DNA of 16,949 nt from Methylococcaceae bacterium (GTDB taxonomy: Bacteria; Pseudomonadota; Gammaproteobacteria; Methylococcales; UBA1147): positions 1 to 16,949 of the forward strand of contig JAKEEL010000122.1 in assembly GCA_022616595.1 (NCBI GenBank), in the 5' to 3' direction. Positions 6,618 through 14,036 of this stretch are shown piece by piece. How positions within the stretch are numbered: position 1 is the stretch's first letter; each line of letters starts with the position of its first letter. Under the pieces are notes generated by a model that had not been told where the DNA came from, did not search any database, and saw only the letters and a list, made by a program, of their open reading frames with translations. The position numbers were made by a program, and so were the translations under genes.

Positions 6618-7322
6618 TCACAACCCGGCACCCGAACCTTCGAACTCGGACAAACCGTAATCGCGTATGTGCAAAACCCGGTCCGCCCTCCCGATGACTT
6701 CCTCGCTGTGCGTGACCATGATCAGGGTCCTCGCGGACCTGCGCACGCATCGGTCCAATAGACCCAGGACCTTGCGGCCGGTTTCCAGATCGAGATTGCC
6801 GGTCGGTTCGTCGGCCAATATGATTTCCGGTTCGTGTACCAGCGCGCGCGCAACCGCAACTCGTTGCTGTTCGCCGCCCGAGAGTCGGTCGGGAAATTCC
6901 TCGGCCCGGTTCTCCAATCCGACTTCCTGGAGTAAAGAATCGATTTTCCGGGCATACGATTCGCGAGGAAAGCGGTTCAGTTCCAGCGGCAATAGAAGAT
7001 TTTCGCGCACCGTGAGGGTTGGAATCAGATTATAGGCCTGGAACACGAATCCCATGTGTTTACGCCGGTAGAGGGTTCGATCCCTTTCCGGGAGCAGGGT
7101 CAAATTCAGTCCTCCGATCGCAATATCGCCGCTGCTCGGGCTGTCGATACCGCTGATCAGGTTCAGCAGGGTCGATTTACCGGAGCCGCTTCGACCCAGG
7201 AGGACCAGCAACTCGCCGTGTCGAATGCGGACGCTGAGATCGCGGAAAATTATTTGATCGCGGCCTGCTTCGCGATAACTTTTGCTGACCCTGGTCAGTT
7301 CGATCGCAAAATCGCTCTGCAT
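6618..7322 (-). CDS. ABC transporter ATP-binding protein, LolD/MacB/YbbA class
   Basis: A complete 234-residue ATPase subunit. Walker A is GRSGSGKST (43-51), the Q-loop is FQAYNLIPTLTVREN (Gln95), the signature is LSGGEQQRVAVARAL (147-161), Walker B is IILADEP (167-173) with the class-typical TGNLD after it, and the switch histidine is in VTHS (205). This class drives mechanotransmission exporters such as LolCDE and MacAB, or a YbbA-type pair, rather than importers. The frame is open upstream to 7532, but ATG at 7320-7322 is chosen because the conserved domain starts directly after it and upstream sequence belongs to the Nudix gene. No permease or membrane fusion gene lies beside it; the next gene is a symporter. 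The partner must be elsewhere, so the substrate cannot be named. Confidence 0.92.
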   Translation of the reverse strand: MQSDFAIELTRVSKSYREAGRDQIIFRDLSVRIRHGELLVLLGRSGSGKSTLLNLISGIDSPSSGDIAIGGLNLTLLPERDRTLYRRKHMGFVFQAYNLIPTLTVRENLLLPLELNRFPRESYARKIDSLLQEVGLENRAEEFPDRLSGGEQQRVAVARALVHEPEIILADEPTGNLDLETGRKVLGLLDRCVRRSARTLIMVTHSEEVIGRADRVLHIRDYGLSEFEGSGAGL

Positions 7323-7362
7323 CGGTTCTTTCGGTCGTCCGGGACAGGCGATGCAAGCCGCT

Positions 7363-7863
7363 TCAATGCGCCGGGCAAGGCCGCGCGAGGAAGTCCGATT
7401 GACTTCGATTCGTTTCCGTGAGTCCTCCTGTCGATCCGTCAAGCCGCATGGTTCGGGAAATGTGGACGACTTCGGCCAGACCTTCGACGAGGTCATACCC
7501 GGACAATTCGTCGAGCCCGACCCATCGCGCATCGCTCACGTCGCCTGCAGGGCGCGGAATGAGAGGACCGCCTGGATTTATATTGGCCAAAAAATCAATG
7601 ATCACATAGTGAAAGCAACCCTGCCGCCGTTCGACCACGGCGACGATCGGTCCGAGCGTGATCGCGAGGCCGGTCTCCTCGAACACTTCGCGGCAACAGG
7701 CGTTGACCAGGGTTTCTCCGGCTTCCTGTTTACCGCCCGGAATGGACCACCGGCCGCGGGCCGGCGGTGTGTCGCGTTTGATCAATAAGAGCTTGCCGCC
7801 GGAGTCGAAGACTACGGCGCCGACGCCGATTCTCGGCGGCGAGGATTCCGAATCAATCATCAT
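7363..7863 (-). CDS. Nudix hydrolase
   Basis: A 166-residue protein with a perfect Nudix box, G-x5-E-x7-REVFEE-x-GL, from Gly44 to Leu66 (begins GGKQEAGET). The preceding strands (VGAVVFDSGGKLLLIKR, RGRWSIPGG) resemble ADP-ribose pyrophosphatase and MutT-like enzymes that cleave nucleoside diphosphates linked to another group. The substrate cannot be told from the box. ATG ATG at 7858-7863 overlaps the last codons and TGA (7853-7855) of the EF-G paralogue by 11 bases. The two genes are therefore probably translationally coupled. The last 25 or so residues are polar and outside the domain. Forty bases separate it from the ABC ATPase gene. Confidence 0.9.
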   Translation of the reverse strand: MMIDSESSPPRIGVGAVVFDSGGKLLLIKRDTPPARGRWSIPGGKQEAGETLVNACCREVFEETGLAITLGPIVAVVERRQGCFHYVIIDFLANINPGGPLIPRPAGDVSDARWVGLDELSGYDLVEGLAEVVHISRTMRLDGSTGGLTETNRSQSDFLARPCPAH

Positions 7864-9901
7864 TCTGGATCTTGAAGGCGCTTGCCAATTCCTTCTGGAC
7901 ATTGCCGGGCACGGCCTCGTAGTGACTGAATTGTATCGTATAAGAGCCTTCGCCGCCGGTCATGGATTTGAGTGTCGGCTGGTAGTTGTTCAGCGCGCTC
8001 AAGGGTACCTGCCCCGATATCCGGACGCGACCCGTGGTTCCGGATTCGGTCCCGCTGATCCGCCCGCCCTTGCCGGAAAGATCCCCGGTCACATCCCCGA
8101 CATTCGCGTTCGGTGTCTCGATGGTGATGTTTACGATCGGTTCGAGCACGATCGGTTTGGCTTTGCCGACCGCATCGAGAAATGCTTTCTTGCCGGCCGC
8201 GACGAACGCGACTTCCTTGGAATCGACCGAGTGGTATTTGCCGTCGTAAACAGCCACCTGGATGTCCTGCATCGGAAAGCCTGCGATGGCTCCGGACTCG
8301 ATGACCTGGCGCACCCCTTTTTCCACGGCCGGAATGAATTGGTAGGGTATCGAACCGCCGACCACTTGATTCACGAACTGGAAACCGGAACCGCGTTCCA
8401 GTGGCGCGATTCTAAGATAAACCTCACCGAACTGCCCGGCGCCTCCGGTCTGTTTTTTATGGCGGTGATGGCCTTCGGCCGCGACCTGAATGGTCTCCCG
8501 GTAGGCAATGCTCGGCGCGTGGGTCGTGACCTCGGCATGATAAACCTCCTTCATGCGTTCGAGAATCACGCGCAGATGCAGTTCTCCCATGCCGCGGATC
8601 ACGGTCTCGTTCGCGGCCGGGTTGTGTTCCACGCACATGCTCGGATCTTCGGCCGCGAGCTTGTGCAGGGCCTCGGACAGTTTTTGCTCGTCCCCGCGGC
8701 GTACCGGCTCCAGCGCCAGGCCCATCATCGGAGGATTCAGTTTCGGAGGAAGCAAATGAAAATAATCCTCATCATGCGAATCGTGCAGTACCGCATCGAG
8801 ATGAATTTCGTCGACCTTGGCGACCGCGCAGATGTCGCCCGGTATTCCCTTGTCCACCTCGATATGATTTTTGCCCTGAAGCTTGAAAATATGCGCCACC
8901 TTGAAGGGCTTGCGGCCGTCGCCGATGTACAACTGGCTGTTATTGGTCACGGTCCCCTGGTAGATGCGGAAGATGCCCATCTTGCCGACGAAGGGATCCA
9001 CGGACACTTTGAATACATGTCCGACGATATGCCGCTCGGGATCTGGAACCACTTCGACAGGCTGTGCGCGTTCTCCCTCGCCCTTGAGGAAAGGCGGCGG
9101 ATTGCCTTCCGAGGGATTGGGCATCAGTTTCTGGAAAACGGACAGCAATTCGGGAACTCCCGCACCGGTTCTGGCCGAAACGAAACAGACCGGGATCAGA
9201 TGGCCTTCACGCAGGGCTTTTTCGAAGGAGTCGTGCAGTTGTTTCGGCTCCAGTTCCTCACCCTGTTCGAGATAGATTTCCATGAGTTGTTCGTCGACTT
9301 CGACGACCTGATCGATGATTTCGGTATGTGCCTTGGTCACCGAAAGAAAATCGGTTTCCTGCTCTTCCACATTGAAGAAGCAATCGATGACCGCTTGCCC
9401 GCCCTGGGCCGGAAGGTTCAGCGGCAGGCATTCGTCGCCGAAGGATTCCCGGATGGAGGCCAGCAATGCTTCGAGGTCGATGTCCGCCGCATCGATCTTG
9501 TTCACGATGATCAGGCGGCAGTCGCCGCGCTCGGCCGCGGCTTGCATGGCTTTGTGCGTGACCATTTCGAGTCCGACCTGGGCATTGATCACGACCGCCA
9601 CGGTTTCGACTCCGGGGAGAATGCTCAATGCCCGCCCGAACAGGTCTGGATAACCCGGCGTGTCGATCAAATTGACATGGATTCCTTGATGTTCCAGGTA
9701 ACACATAGTGCTGTCGAGCGAGTGGCCGAAGCGCTTTTCCTGCGGATCGAAATCGCTGACCGTGGTGCCCCGCTCGATACTGCCCCTGGCGTTGATCGCG
9801 CCGGCCTCGAACAGCAGGGCTTCGGCGAGTTCGGTTTTTCCGCTGCCGGCATGACCCAGCAGAGCGATATTTCGGATATCTTCGGACCTGTATTCAGCCA
9901 T
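7853..9901 (-). CDS. EF-G-like translational GTPase (EF-G paralogue)
   Basis: A 682-residue protein with the whole EF-G architecture. The G domain has GHAGSGKT (16-23), DTPGYPDL (80-87) and NKID (134-137). Domain II has VSVDPFVGKMGIFRIYQGTV. Domains III to V have RGMGELHLRVILERM, TGGAGQFGEVYLRI, SIPYQFIPAVEKGV, HSVDSKEVAFVAAG and EPIVNITIETP. It differs from canonical EF-G in the G1 loop (GHAGSGKT for GHIDAGKT) and in having tyrosine in place of the G3 catalytic histidine (DTPGY for DTPGH). This marks the FusA2-type paralogue group of unclear function, possibly ribosome-linked stress or recycling. It is not the housekeeping factor, which normally sits beside rpsG and tuf. ATG at 9899-9901 follows a strong AGGAGG five bases upstream. 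The end overlaps the Nudix gene. Confidence 0.93.
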   Translation of the reverse strand: MAEYRSEDIRNIALLGHAGSGKTELAEALLFEAGAINARGSIERGTTVSDFDPQEKRFGHSLDSTMCYLEHQGIHVNLIDTPGYPDLFGRALSILPGVETVAVVINAQVGLEMVTHKAMQAAAERGDCRLIIVNKIDAADIDLEALLASIRESFGDECLPLNLPAQGGQAVIDCFFNVEEQETDFLSVTKAHTEIIDQVVEVDEQLMEIYLEQGEELEPKQLHDSFEKALREGHLIPVCFVSARTGAGVPELLSVFQKLMPNPSEGNPPPFLKGEGERAQPVEVVPDPERHIVGHVFKVSVDPFVGKMGIFRIYQGTVTNNSQLYIGDGRKPFKVAHIFKLQGKNHIEVDKGIPGDICAVAKVDEIHLDAVLHDSHDEDYFHLLPPKLNPPMMGLALEPVRRGDEQKLSEALHKLAAEDPSMCVEHNPAANETVIRGMGELHLRVILERMKEVYHAEVTTHAPSIAYRETIQVAAEGHHRHKKQTGGAGQFGEVYLRIAPLERGSGFQFVNQVVGGSIPYQFIPAVEKGVRQVIESGAIAGFPMQDIQVAVYDGKYHSVDSKEVAFVAAGKKAFLDAVGKAKPIVLEPIVNITIETPNANVGDVTGDLSGKGGRISGTESGTTGRVRISGQVPLSALNNYQPTLKSMTGGEGSYTIQFSHYEAVPGNVQKELASAFKIQNDD

Positions 9902-9927
9902 CCTAACCTCCTCGGCTAACGAGCCTG

Positions 9928-9956
9928 TTTATAGTTGTAGTTAAGGTACTTTTAAA
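9928..9956 (-). promoter_or_regulatory. Candidate promoter in front of the EF-G paralogue
   Basis: On the minus strand TTTAAA (9951-9956) and TATAAA (9928-9933) are separated by 17 bases, 26 bases upstream of the EF-G-like start. It lies in the 63-base gap after the deacylase gene, so the downstream genes may have their own start of transcription besides read-through. Confidence 0.45.
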
Positions 9957-9964
9957 AAACTCCG

Positions 9965-10426
9965 CTAGGCAGCGAGAATGATGAATCTCGGTACGACCAG
10001 TTTTTCGTAATCATGGTACAGCATCTTGATCGTTTCCGAGTGGGATCCGGCGTTGAATGCAATATATTCCTGCGCGCTGATGCTTTCGGCGACATAGGTG
10101 TCCATGCCGTACAGGTTTCCGAAGGGCGGCATGGCTCCGACTTCGCAGTCGGGAAACAATTTCGAGAACTTGTCCTCTCCAGTCAGTTCGACCTCTCCGG
10201 TAGCGAAGGCCTTTTTGAGAATATCCAGGTCGAATTTTTGCGTGGCCGGAATGACCGTAATCGCGGGTTGCTCCTGGATATTCACGACCAGCGTTTTCGC
10301 CATTTCCTTGCTCGAAATGTGCGAGGACCGTGCGATTTCAAGCGCCGTAAAGGCCAAGGAATGGGTGATGGTCAGGTATTTCACACCCTGCTGATCCAGG
10401 AAATTTTTAAGACGTTCTGCGGGCAT
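9965..10426 (-). CDS. YbaK/ProX-type aminoacyl-tRNA editing deacylase
   Basis: A 153-residue single-domain member of the YbaK/EbsC superfamily. These proteins hydrolyse mischarged tRNA, for example Cys- or Ala-tRNA(Pro), in trans. Supporting features are the early HSLAFTALEIARSSHISSKEM region, the conserved lysine in EMAKTLVV (Lys44), and the GAMPPFGN loop (97-104), which corresponds to the GxxPPFG substrate loop. AFNAGSHSETIKM near the end matches the family C-terminus. ATG at 10424-10426 is chosen over an upstream frame extension because GAGG stands eight bases before it. The specificity (YbaK, ProX or another subgroup) cannot be set by eye. It leads a same-strand run with the EF-G paralogue, both linked to translation. 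Confidence 0.88.
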   Translation of the reverse strand: MPAERLKNFLDQQGVKYLTITHSLAFTALEIARSSHISSKEMAKTLVVNIQEQPAITVIPATQKFDLDILKKAFATGEVELTGEDKFSKLFPDCEVGAMPPFGNLYGMDTYVAESISAQEYIAFNAGSHSETIKMLYHDYEKLVVPRFIILAA

Positions 10427-10756
10427 TGCATGTACCTCACAAAATTTCACGAGCGTTCCGAAAGTCCGGAATTCCAGCTCCCGTAAATGGTCGGCGGATT
10501 GTGGTCCGGGGCCCCGAGGATCGAACCTTCACGGAATCCTCCGCACAGGACCTGCCGCCCTTGAACGGAAATCCGCTGAACCGGCCGATCATCGGCGATC
10601 GAGTCATTCTCCGGCCCGGATTCTACGGTAAGCAATTAGACGGATAATTTCAAGCGTGGATCGATTTCGGCGAAAGTCGGTCCAAATCAATGGAGGCCAT
10701 CCGGTTCGCGGGAGTTCCGGATGAGATTGCCTCGAATGCCGAAGAAGGGTGTCAAG
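10427..10756. other. Divergent intergenic region
   Basis: Some 330 bases between the divergent deacylase and DUF3014-like genes, so it should hold promoters for both. A GATAAT hexamer near 10645 could be a plus-strand -10 box but lacks a good -35 partner. Short frames on both strands here have no family signal. It contains the perfect short palindromes GTCCGGAATTCC-like near 10465 and GGGGCCCC at 10508-10515. No RNA gene recognised. Confidence 0.45.
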
Positions 10757-11695
10757 ATGAACGAAACCATTCCGTCGATCAACTCGCGAGAAAGGCCCGG
10801 AGTCGGAACTTCGTTGCTGATTCTGGCCGGTATCATTCTGCTGATTGTCGCGTTGTTGTTTGGAATCCATCTGTATATCTCGGAAGTCATGAGCCCGGAA
10901 ATCAAGCAGGAAGAACGCTTGATTCCCGCACCGGACGATCTTTCCGGTCAGACCTCCGATCAGCCTGCACCTTTGTCAAGCAAACCGGACGATGCCCAGA
11001 CGATGCATCTCGAAGTGGAAGGCCGTGAGGATGTCGAGGACAAACCAGAGTCTGGTGATCCGACTGCCTCTTTGCCGGCACTCGATGAGAGCGATGGATT
11101 CGTTCGCGACCTCCTGGCCTCTTTGTCCGGTCGTCCGGAATACATGCGGTGGATCGGTGTCGATGAACTGATTCGAAAAATCGCGATGGTCGCGGACAAT
11201 CTTTCCAGCGGCGCGATTCTCGCCGATCGAATCCGGCATCTGGCTCCACAGGGTCAATTTTCCGTGATCGAGAAGAGTCCGGATTTTTATGTGATAGAAC
11301 CCGGAGGATATCACCGTTACGACATCTATTCGGATACGTTCGCGTCCCTGGACCTTCCCGCCGCATTTAAGGTTTACCGCACTCTGGAACCGCTGCTCGA
11401 TTCGGCCTGCCGGGAGCTTGGCTACCCCGAGGGTAATTTCGAACCGATTTTGCGCCAGGCGATCAGCCATTTGTTGGAGGCTCCGGTGTTATCGGGCGAG
11501 GTCGCCCTGGTGCGTCCCTCGGTCGTGTTTCGCTTTGCGGATCCCGAGCTTGAATCATTGAGTCCGGCGCAAAAGCAACTGGTCCGGATGGGGCCGAGGA
11601 ATACCCGGATCATTCAGTCGGTGTTGCGGGATTTTCTGAGCCGTATTGAGCGGAACGATTCGGAAACATCGCAAGGCGAGATTCCTGAAGGGTAA
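10757..11695 (+). CDS. DUF3014-like single-pass membrane protein
   Basis: A 312-residue protein: a short cytoplasmic start, one membrane helix (about residues 18-42, LLILAGIILLIVALLFGIHL), an acidic proline-rich linker (43-105), and a soluble periplasmic domain. The domain includes GFVRDLLASLSGRPEYMRWI, a pattern I associate with DUF3014, with VIEPGGYHRYDIYSDTFASLD and SPAQKQLVRMGPRNTRIIQ further on. The function of that family is unknown. ATG at 10757-10759 is chosen over one at 10721 because it has a purine-rich GAAGAAGGG just upstream and gives a normal N-in membrane anchor. It is monocistronic, divergent from the deacylase and convergent with the small inhibitor-like gene. Confidence 0.8.
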   Translation: MNETIPSINSRERPGVGTSLLILAGIILLIVALLFGIHLYISEVMSPEIKQEERLIPAPDDLSGQTSDQPAPLSSKPDDAQTMHLEVEGREDVEDKPESGDPTASLPALDESDGFVRDLLASLSGRPEYMRWIGVDELIRKIAMVADNLSSGAILADRIRHLAPQGQFSVIEKSPDFYVIEPGGYHRYDIYSDTFASLDLPAAFKVYRTLEPLLDSACRELGYPEGNFEPILRQAISHLLEAPVLSGEVALVRPSVVFRFADPELESLSPAQKQLVRMGPRNTRIIQSVLRDFLSRIERNDSETSQGEIPEG

Positions 11696-11705
11696 TTTCG
11701 AAGGT

Positions 11706-11727
11706 CGGGTTTTCCTTCAACAACCCG
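11706..11727. terminator. Hairpin between convergent genes
   Basis: CGGGTT (11706-11711) and AACCCG (11722-11727) form a 6-bp stem around a ten-base loop, in the 46 bases between two convergent genes. Neither side carries a clean T run, so it is at best a weak bidirectional terminator. Confidence 0.4.
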
Positions 11728-11741
11728 GAAACGAATAATTT

Positions 11742-11996
11742 CTACTGAATCTCGGAATCCGGCGGGGCCAGCTGCACCGATCCGGACGCCTCCACGGCCT
11801 TGACACCCGGGATGTTTTGCAGCCGGCTACACGCATCGGGTTGAACCGTTCCGGCAATGACGCCGATTCCCGTCATCGATTGCAACACCTTGAAACCGTG
11901 CGCTTCCAGTTTCATGACGATCGTCGGCATCTGATCCAGGTACGCATCGTCGAGGGTTACGACGACTTCGAGATCGGCAGGGGGGGGACTGGACAT
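11742..11996 (-). CDS. Small stand-alone protein resembling a subtilisin propeptide inhibitor (I9-like)
   Basis: An 84-residue protein without signal peptide. After a proline-rich start it reads LEVVVTLDDAYLDQMP, then KLEAHGFKVLQSMTGIGVIAGTV with strand-helix-strand character, then IPGVKAVEASGSVQLAPPDS. This beta-alpha-beta pattern, with a final GVxxVE-like element and a hydrophilic C-terminal tail, is that of subtilisin propeptides and the free inhibitors derived from them. In such proteins the tail can lie in the protease cleft. The gene lies 194 bases downstream of a subtilisin-like protease gene on the same strand, which fits an inhibitor or folding chaperone acting in trans. ATG at 11994-11996; the Shine-Dalgarno is weak (GAAGA directly upstream). 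Codons 4-6 contain a run of eight C that could cause frame slippage. Family assignment is by pattern only. Confidence 0.7.
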   Translation of the reverse strand: MSSPPPADLEVVVTLDDAYLDQMPTIVMKLEAHGFKVLQSMTGIGVIAGTVQPDACSRLQNIPGVKAVEASGSVQLAPPDSEIQ

Positions 11997-12056
11997 TCTT
12001 CGAGCACCGGATTGGAATTAGAGTATTCGCACCTCAAGATTCGCTTTTTAGATCAC

Positions 12057-12120
12057 CTCATCCTGCCCCTTCTCCGGGAGGGAGAAGGAGTCAATGCGCC
12101 GAAATTTGGTGTGTGATGAG
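12057..12120. repeat. REP-like palindromic element
   Basis: The core CCTTCTCC (12068-12075) and GGAGAAGG (12081-12088) are perfect inverted arms around GGGAG. An outer pair CTCATC (12057-12062) and GATGAG (12115-12120) brackets a 64-base unit. CTTCTCC/GGAGAAG palindromes of this look are common intergenic repeats in proteobacterial genomes. Only this copy is seen in the window, so its repeat nature is presumed. Confidence 0.5.
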
Positions 12121-12129
12121 TCTATAACA

Positions 12130-12169
12130 GATGACCCGAACGGACACCTCAAGTTCCATTCGGGTCATC
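12130..12169. repeat. Perfect 11-bp inverted repeat downstream of the protease gene
   Basis: GATGACCCGAA (12130-12140) and TTCGGGTCATC (12159-12169) form a perfect 11-bp stem with an 18-base loop, 21 bases after the protease stop codon. There is no T run on either side. It may be a factor-dependent terminator, an mRNA-stabilising 3' hairpin or a protein binding site. It separates the protease from the small inhibitor-like gene. Confidence 0.65.
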
Positions 12170-12190
12170 GTTGCGGTCGCGACCCGGTGA

Positions 12191-13492
12191 TCAGGGCGCC
12201 TGAACCAGGCCGCGGCCGATGTCCGCTACGGGCCGGGAAAGGCTTCGGGCGTTGCTGATCAAGCGCTGGTACAGCATGGCCCCGCGTGCGCCGGTAGCTT
12301 CGGCCCAAAGCGCGCCGATGCCCGCGACGTGGGGTGTGGCCATGCTCGTGCCGGAAATCACGTTGTTGCGAACCGGCAAGGGCCAGGAAGAATAAACCGC
12401 CACTCCGGGACCCGCGATATCGACCGCGGTTCCCGCGGAGCGAACCGTATCGCGCGCAGAGAAATTGGCTACCCGCAGAGAAGAATCCAAAGCACCGACC
12501 GCCATGATCGAGCGGCTGTTCGCGGGCCGGCCCACGAAGCCGAAAGCCCCGGACGAACGCCGGGCATTATTTCCGGCCGCCGCGACGATCAGCGTGCCCG
12601 CACTCAGGGCACGTTGACCGGCGGTTTCATAGGCCGTGGAAGTCGTCGTGACATCCGCTCCCAGGGACATGGAGATTAACGGGCACTGGTTGGCAATCGC
12701 CCAATCCATGCCGGCCAGAATGCCCATGTCGGCGCCGCTCCCCTGATCCGACAAGACCTTGCCGATGAATACTTCCGCGCCGGAGGCGACTCCATATCGG
12801 CGTCCCTGCGCAGGCGTTCTCGGCCCCAAGGCCGTTCCGGTACAATGGGTTCCATGACCCTGACCGTCTTGCGCGCTGGCAACGCCCGGGATGAATGACC
12901 GGGAGGTAATCGCGCGGCCCGCAAAATCAGGGTGTTGTAAATCGAGTCCGGTATCCAGCACGGCCACGCGGATGCCTCGTCCCGTAAAGCGGGAAAGCGA
13001 GACGCGAGTCGCTTCCAATCCCCAGGTCAGGCTCGCGCTGTCACTGAAAGCCGCGGCGATTTCCGCGAGTTCGCCCTCGGCTCCGCCTTGCTCCGCTTTT
13101 TCGTATAAACCGACCGCCGCGTCCTTGAATCCGCGCAGATATTCCAATGACAGGCCTTTTTCTTCATGGAGCGCATACATGATTCCTTCGGGTTCCACGG
13201 CCACGATCGCGGAATTCTCTCCCGCTTCCTGTGCGACCGCGCCGGCGGCCGGACTTTCCATCGCGATCACGGCGAGCCCGAGATGCTCGAACAACACTCC
13301 GCCCGTGGCCGGGATCTGAGCCATGTCCACACCGGACTCCCGAAAGTCGGCGCTGTTCATGAGTTGGGATTTGGTTATTCCGGCGCACTTTTTCAAGGAG
13401 GTCAAAGCCTGGCTCTGCGCTCCCTCGGAAAAAGTGACGATAAATCGTCCGGTAGTTTCAGTTGATGCCTGGATGGGTGTGATAGGATCCAT
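12191..13492 (-). CDS. Subtilisin-like serine protease (S8 family)
   Basis: A 433-residue S8 protease with a complete catalytic set: Asp180 in VAVLDTGLD, His216 in GHGTHCTGT, oxyanion Asn308 in AAAGNNA and Ser383 in SGTSMATPHVAG. Residues 14-108 (from GRFIVTFSEG to VAVEPEGIMYAL) look like an N-terminal propeptide, followed by a linker rich in Glu and Ala (about 110-160). The protein starts MDPITPIQAST with no signal peptide, lipobox or membrane helix. It is therefore cytoplasmic or leaves by a non-Sec route. ATG at 13490-13492 is chosen over an upstream extension because GGAG stands seven bases before it. The only nearby partner is the small inhibitor-like gene downstream. A candidate promoter lies about 120 bases upstream. 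Confidence 0.93.
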   Translation of the reverse strand: MDPITPIQASTETTGRFIVTFSEGAQSQALTSLKKCAGITKSQLMNSADFRESGVDMAQIPATGGVLFEHLGLAVIAMESPAAGAVAQEAGENSAIVAVEPEGIMYALHEEKGLSLEYLRGFKDAAVGLYEKAEQGGAEGELAEIAAAFSDSASLTWGLEATRVSLSRFTGRGIRVAVLDTGLDLQHPDFAGRAITSRSFIPGVASAQDGQGHGTHCTGTALGPRTPAQGRRYGVASGAEVFIGKVLSDQGSGADMGILAGMDWAIANQCPLISMSLGADVTTTSTAYETAGQRALSAGTLIVAAAGNNARRSSGAFGFVGRPANSRSIMAVGALDSSLRVANFSARDTVRSAGTAVDIAGPGVAVYSSWPLPVRNNVISGTSMATPHVAGIGALWAEATGARGAMLYQRLISNARSLSRPVADIGRGLVQAP

Positions 13493-13613
13493 GTCGATTC
13501 TCCATATGACTTGAACAAAGTGATTCAGGCCTCCAGGATGCGGCAAGGAACCTGTCGCGTCATTCGCGATCGGGGCTCTGCGCTCGTTAATGCATCCCAG
13601 CGGTTGAGGCCGG

Positions 13614-13642
13614 ATTATACGCTTTGTGCATGTATACGTCCA
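13614..13642 (-). promoter_or_regulatory. Promoter candidate for the subtilisin-like protease
   Basis: A perfect -10 box TATAAT (13614-13619, minus strand) lies 17 bases from TGGACG (13637-13642), which matches TTGACA at four positions. The leader to the protease ATG would be about 115 bases. GTATAC stands in the spacer. The divergent comEA-like gene must use other boxes in 13643-13749. Confidence 0.55.
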
Positions 13643-13749
13643 TTCGCGAGGAATTCGCACCGATTTCAGATTCTTAGAACGGCTTCACAGTTTCCTTGGA
13701 GGGAATCGGATAAATTGCCGGTTCCTTAAACAACATTCCGAGGAATGAG

Positions 13750-14013
13750 ATGAAAAACATTGCAAAGTTGTTGATTGGGTTTGTTTTCTGCTTGATCTCC
13801 GGTTTCGCGGTTTCGGAACCTGTGAATATTAACAAGGCCAGCGCGGCCGAAATCGCGAAGGCTCTTAACGGAGTTGGAATGAGCAAGGCCGAAGCGATCA
13901 TCAAAGACCGGGAAGCCAATGGCCCGTTCAAGAGTGCGGATGATCTCGCACGGGTCAAGGGAATCGGGACCGCGACGCTCAGCAAAAACAAGGATTTGAT
14001 TCTTGTGAAATAA
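13750..14013 (+). CDS. ComEA-type exported helix-hairpin-helix protein
   Basis: An 87-residue protein with a Sec signal peptide (MKNIAKLLIGFVFCLISGFA, cleavage near residue 23) and a double helix-hairpin-helix domain. The domain begins VNINKASAAEIAKALNGVG, continues with the first hairpin GVGMSKAEAI and ends with the second, VKGIGTATLSKN. This is the minimal ComEA of gammaproteobacteria, without the N-terminal membrane anchor of Bacillus ComEA. It binds DNA in the periplasm and can pull in DNA during transformation, although many non-competent species also carry it. GAGG stands six bases before the ATG. It is a single gene ending in a strong hairpin. Confidence 0.93.
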   Translation: MKNIAKLLIGFVFCLISGFAVSEPVNINKASAAEIAKALNGVGMSKAEAIIKDREANGPFKSADDLARVKGIGTATLSKNKDLILVK

Positions 14014-14036
14014 TCGAGCCGACGTCGATTTAAAGG

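Noticed and set aside
9050..9120. Possible in-frame repeat insertion in the EF-G paralogue (GNPPPFLKGEGERAQP)
   Set aside because: The peptide resembles those coded by some intergenic repeats, but it lies in the natural linker between G domain and domain II, and I believe similar linkers occur in relatives. No inverted repeat of note surrounds it.
7658..9919. Long plus-strand open frame of 753 codons
   Set aside because: It is the antisense of the EF-G paralogue and the Nudix gene. Its translation has no family motif, and the minus-strand frame carries all EF-G signatures.
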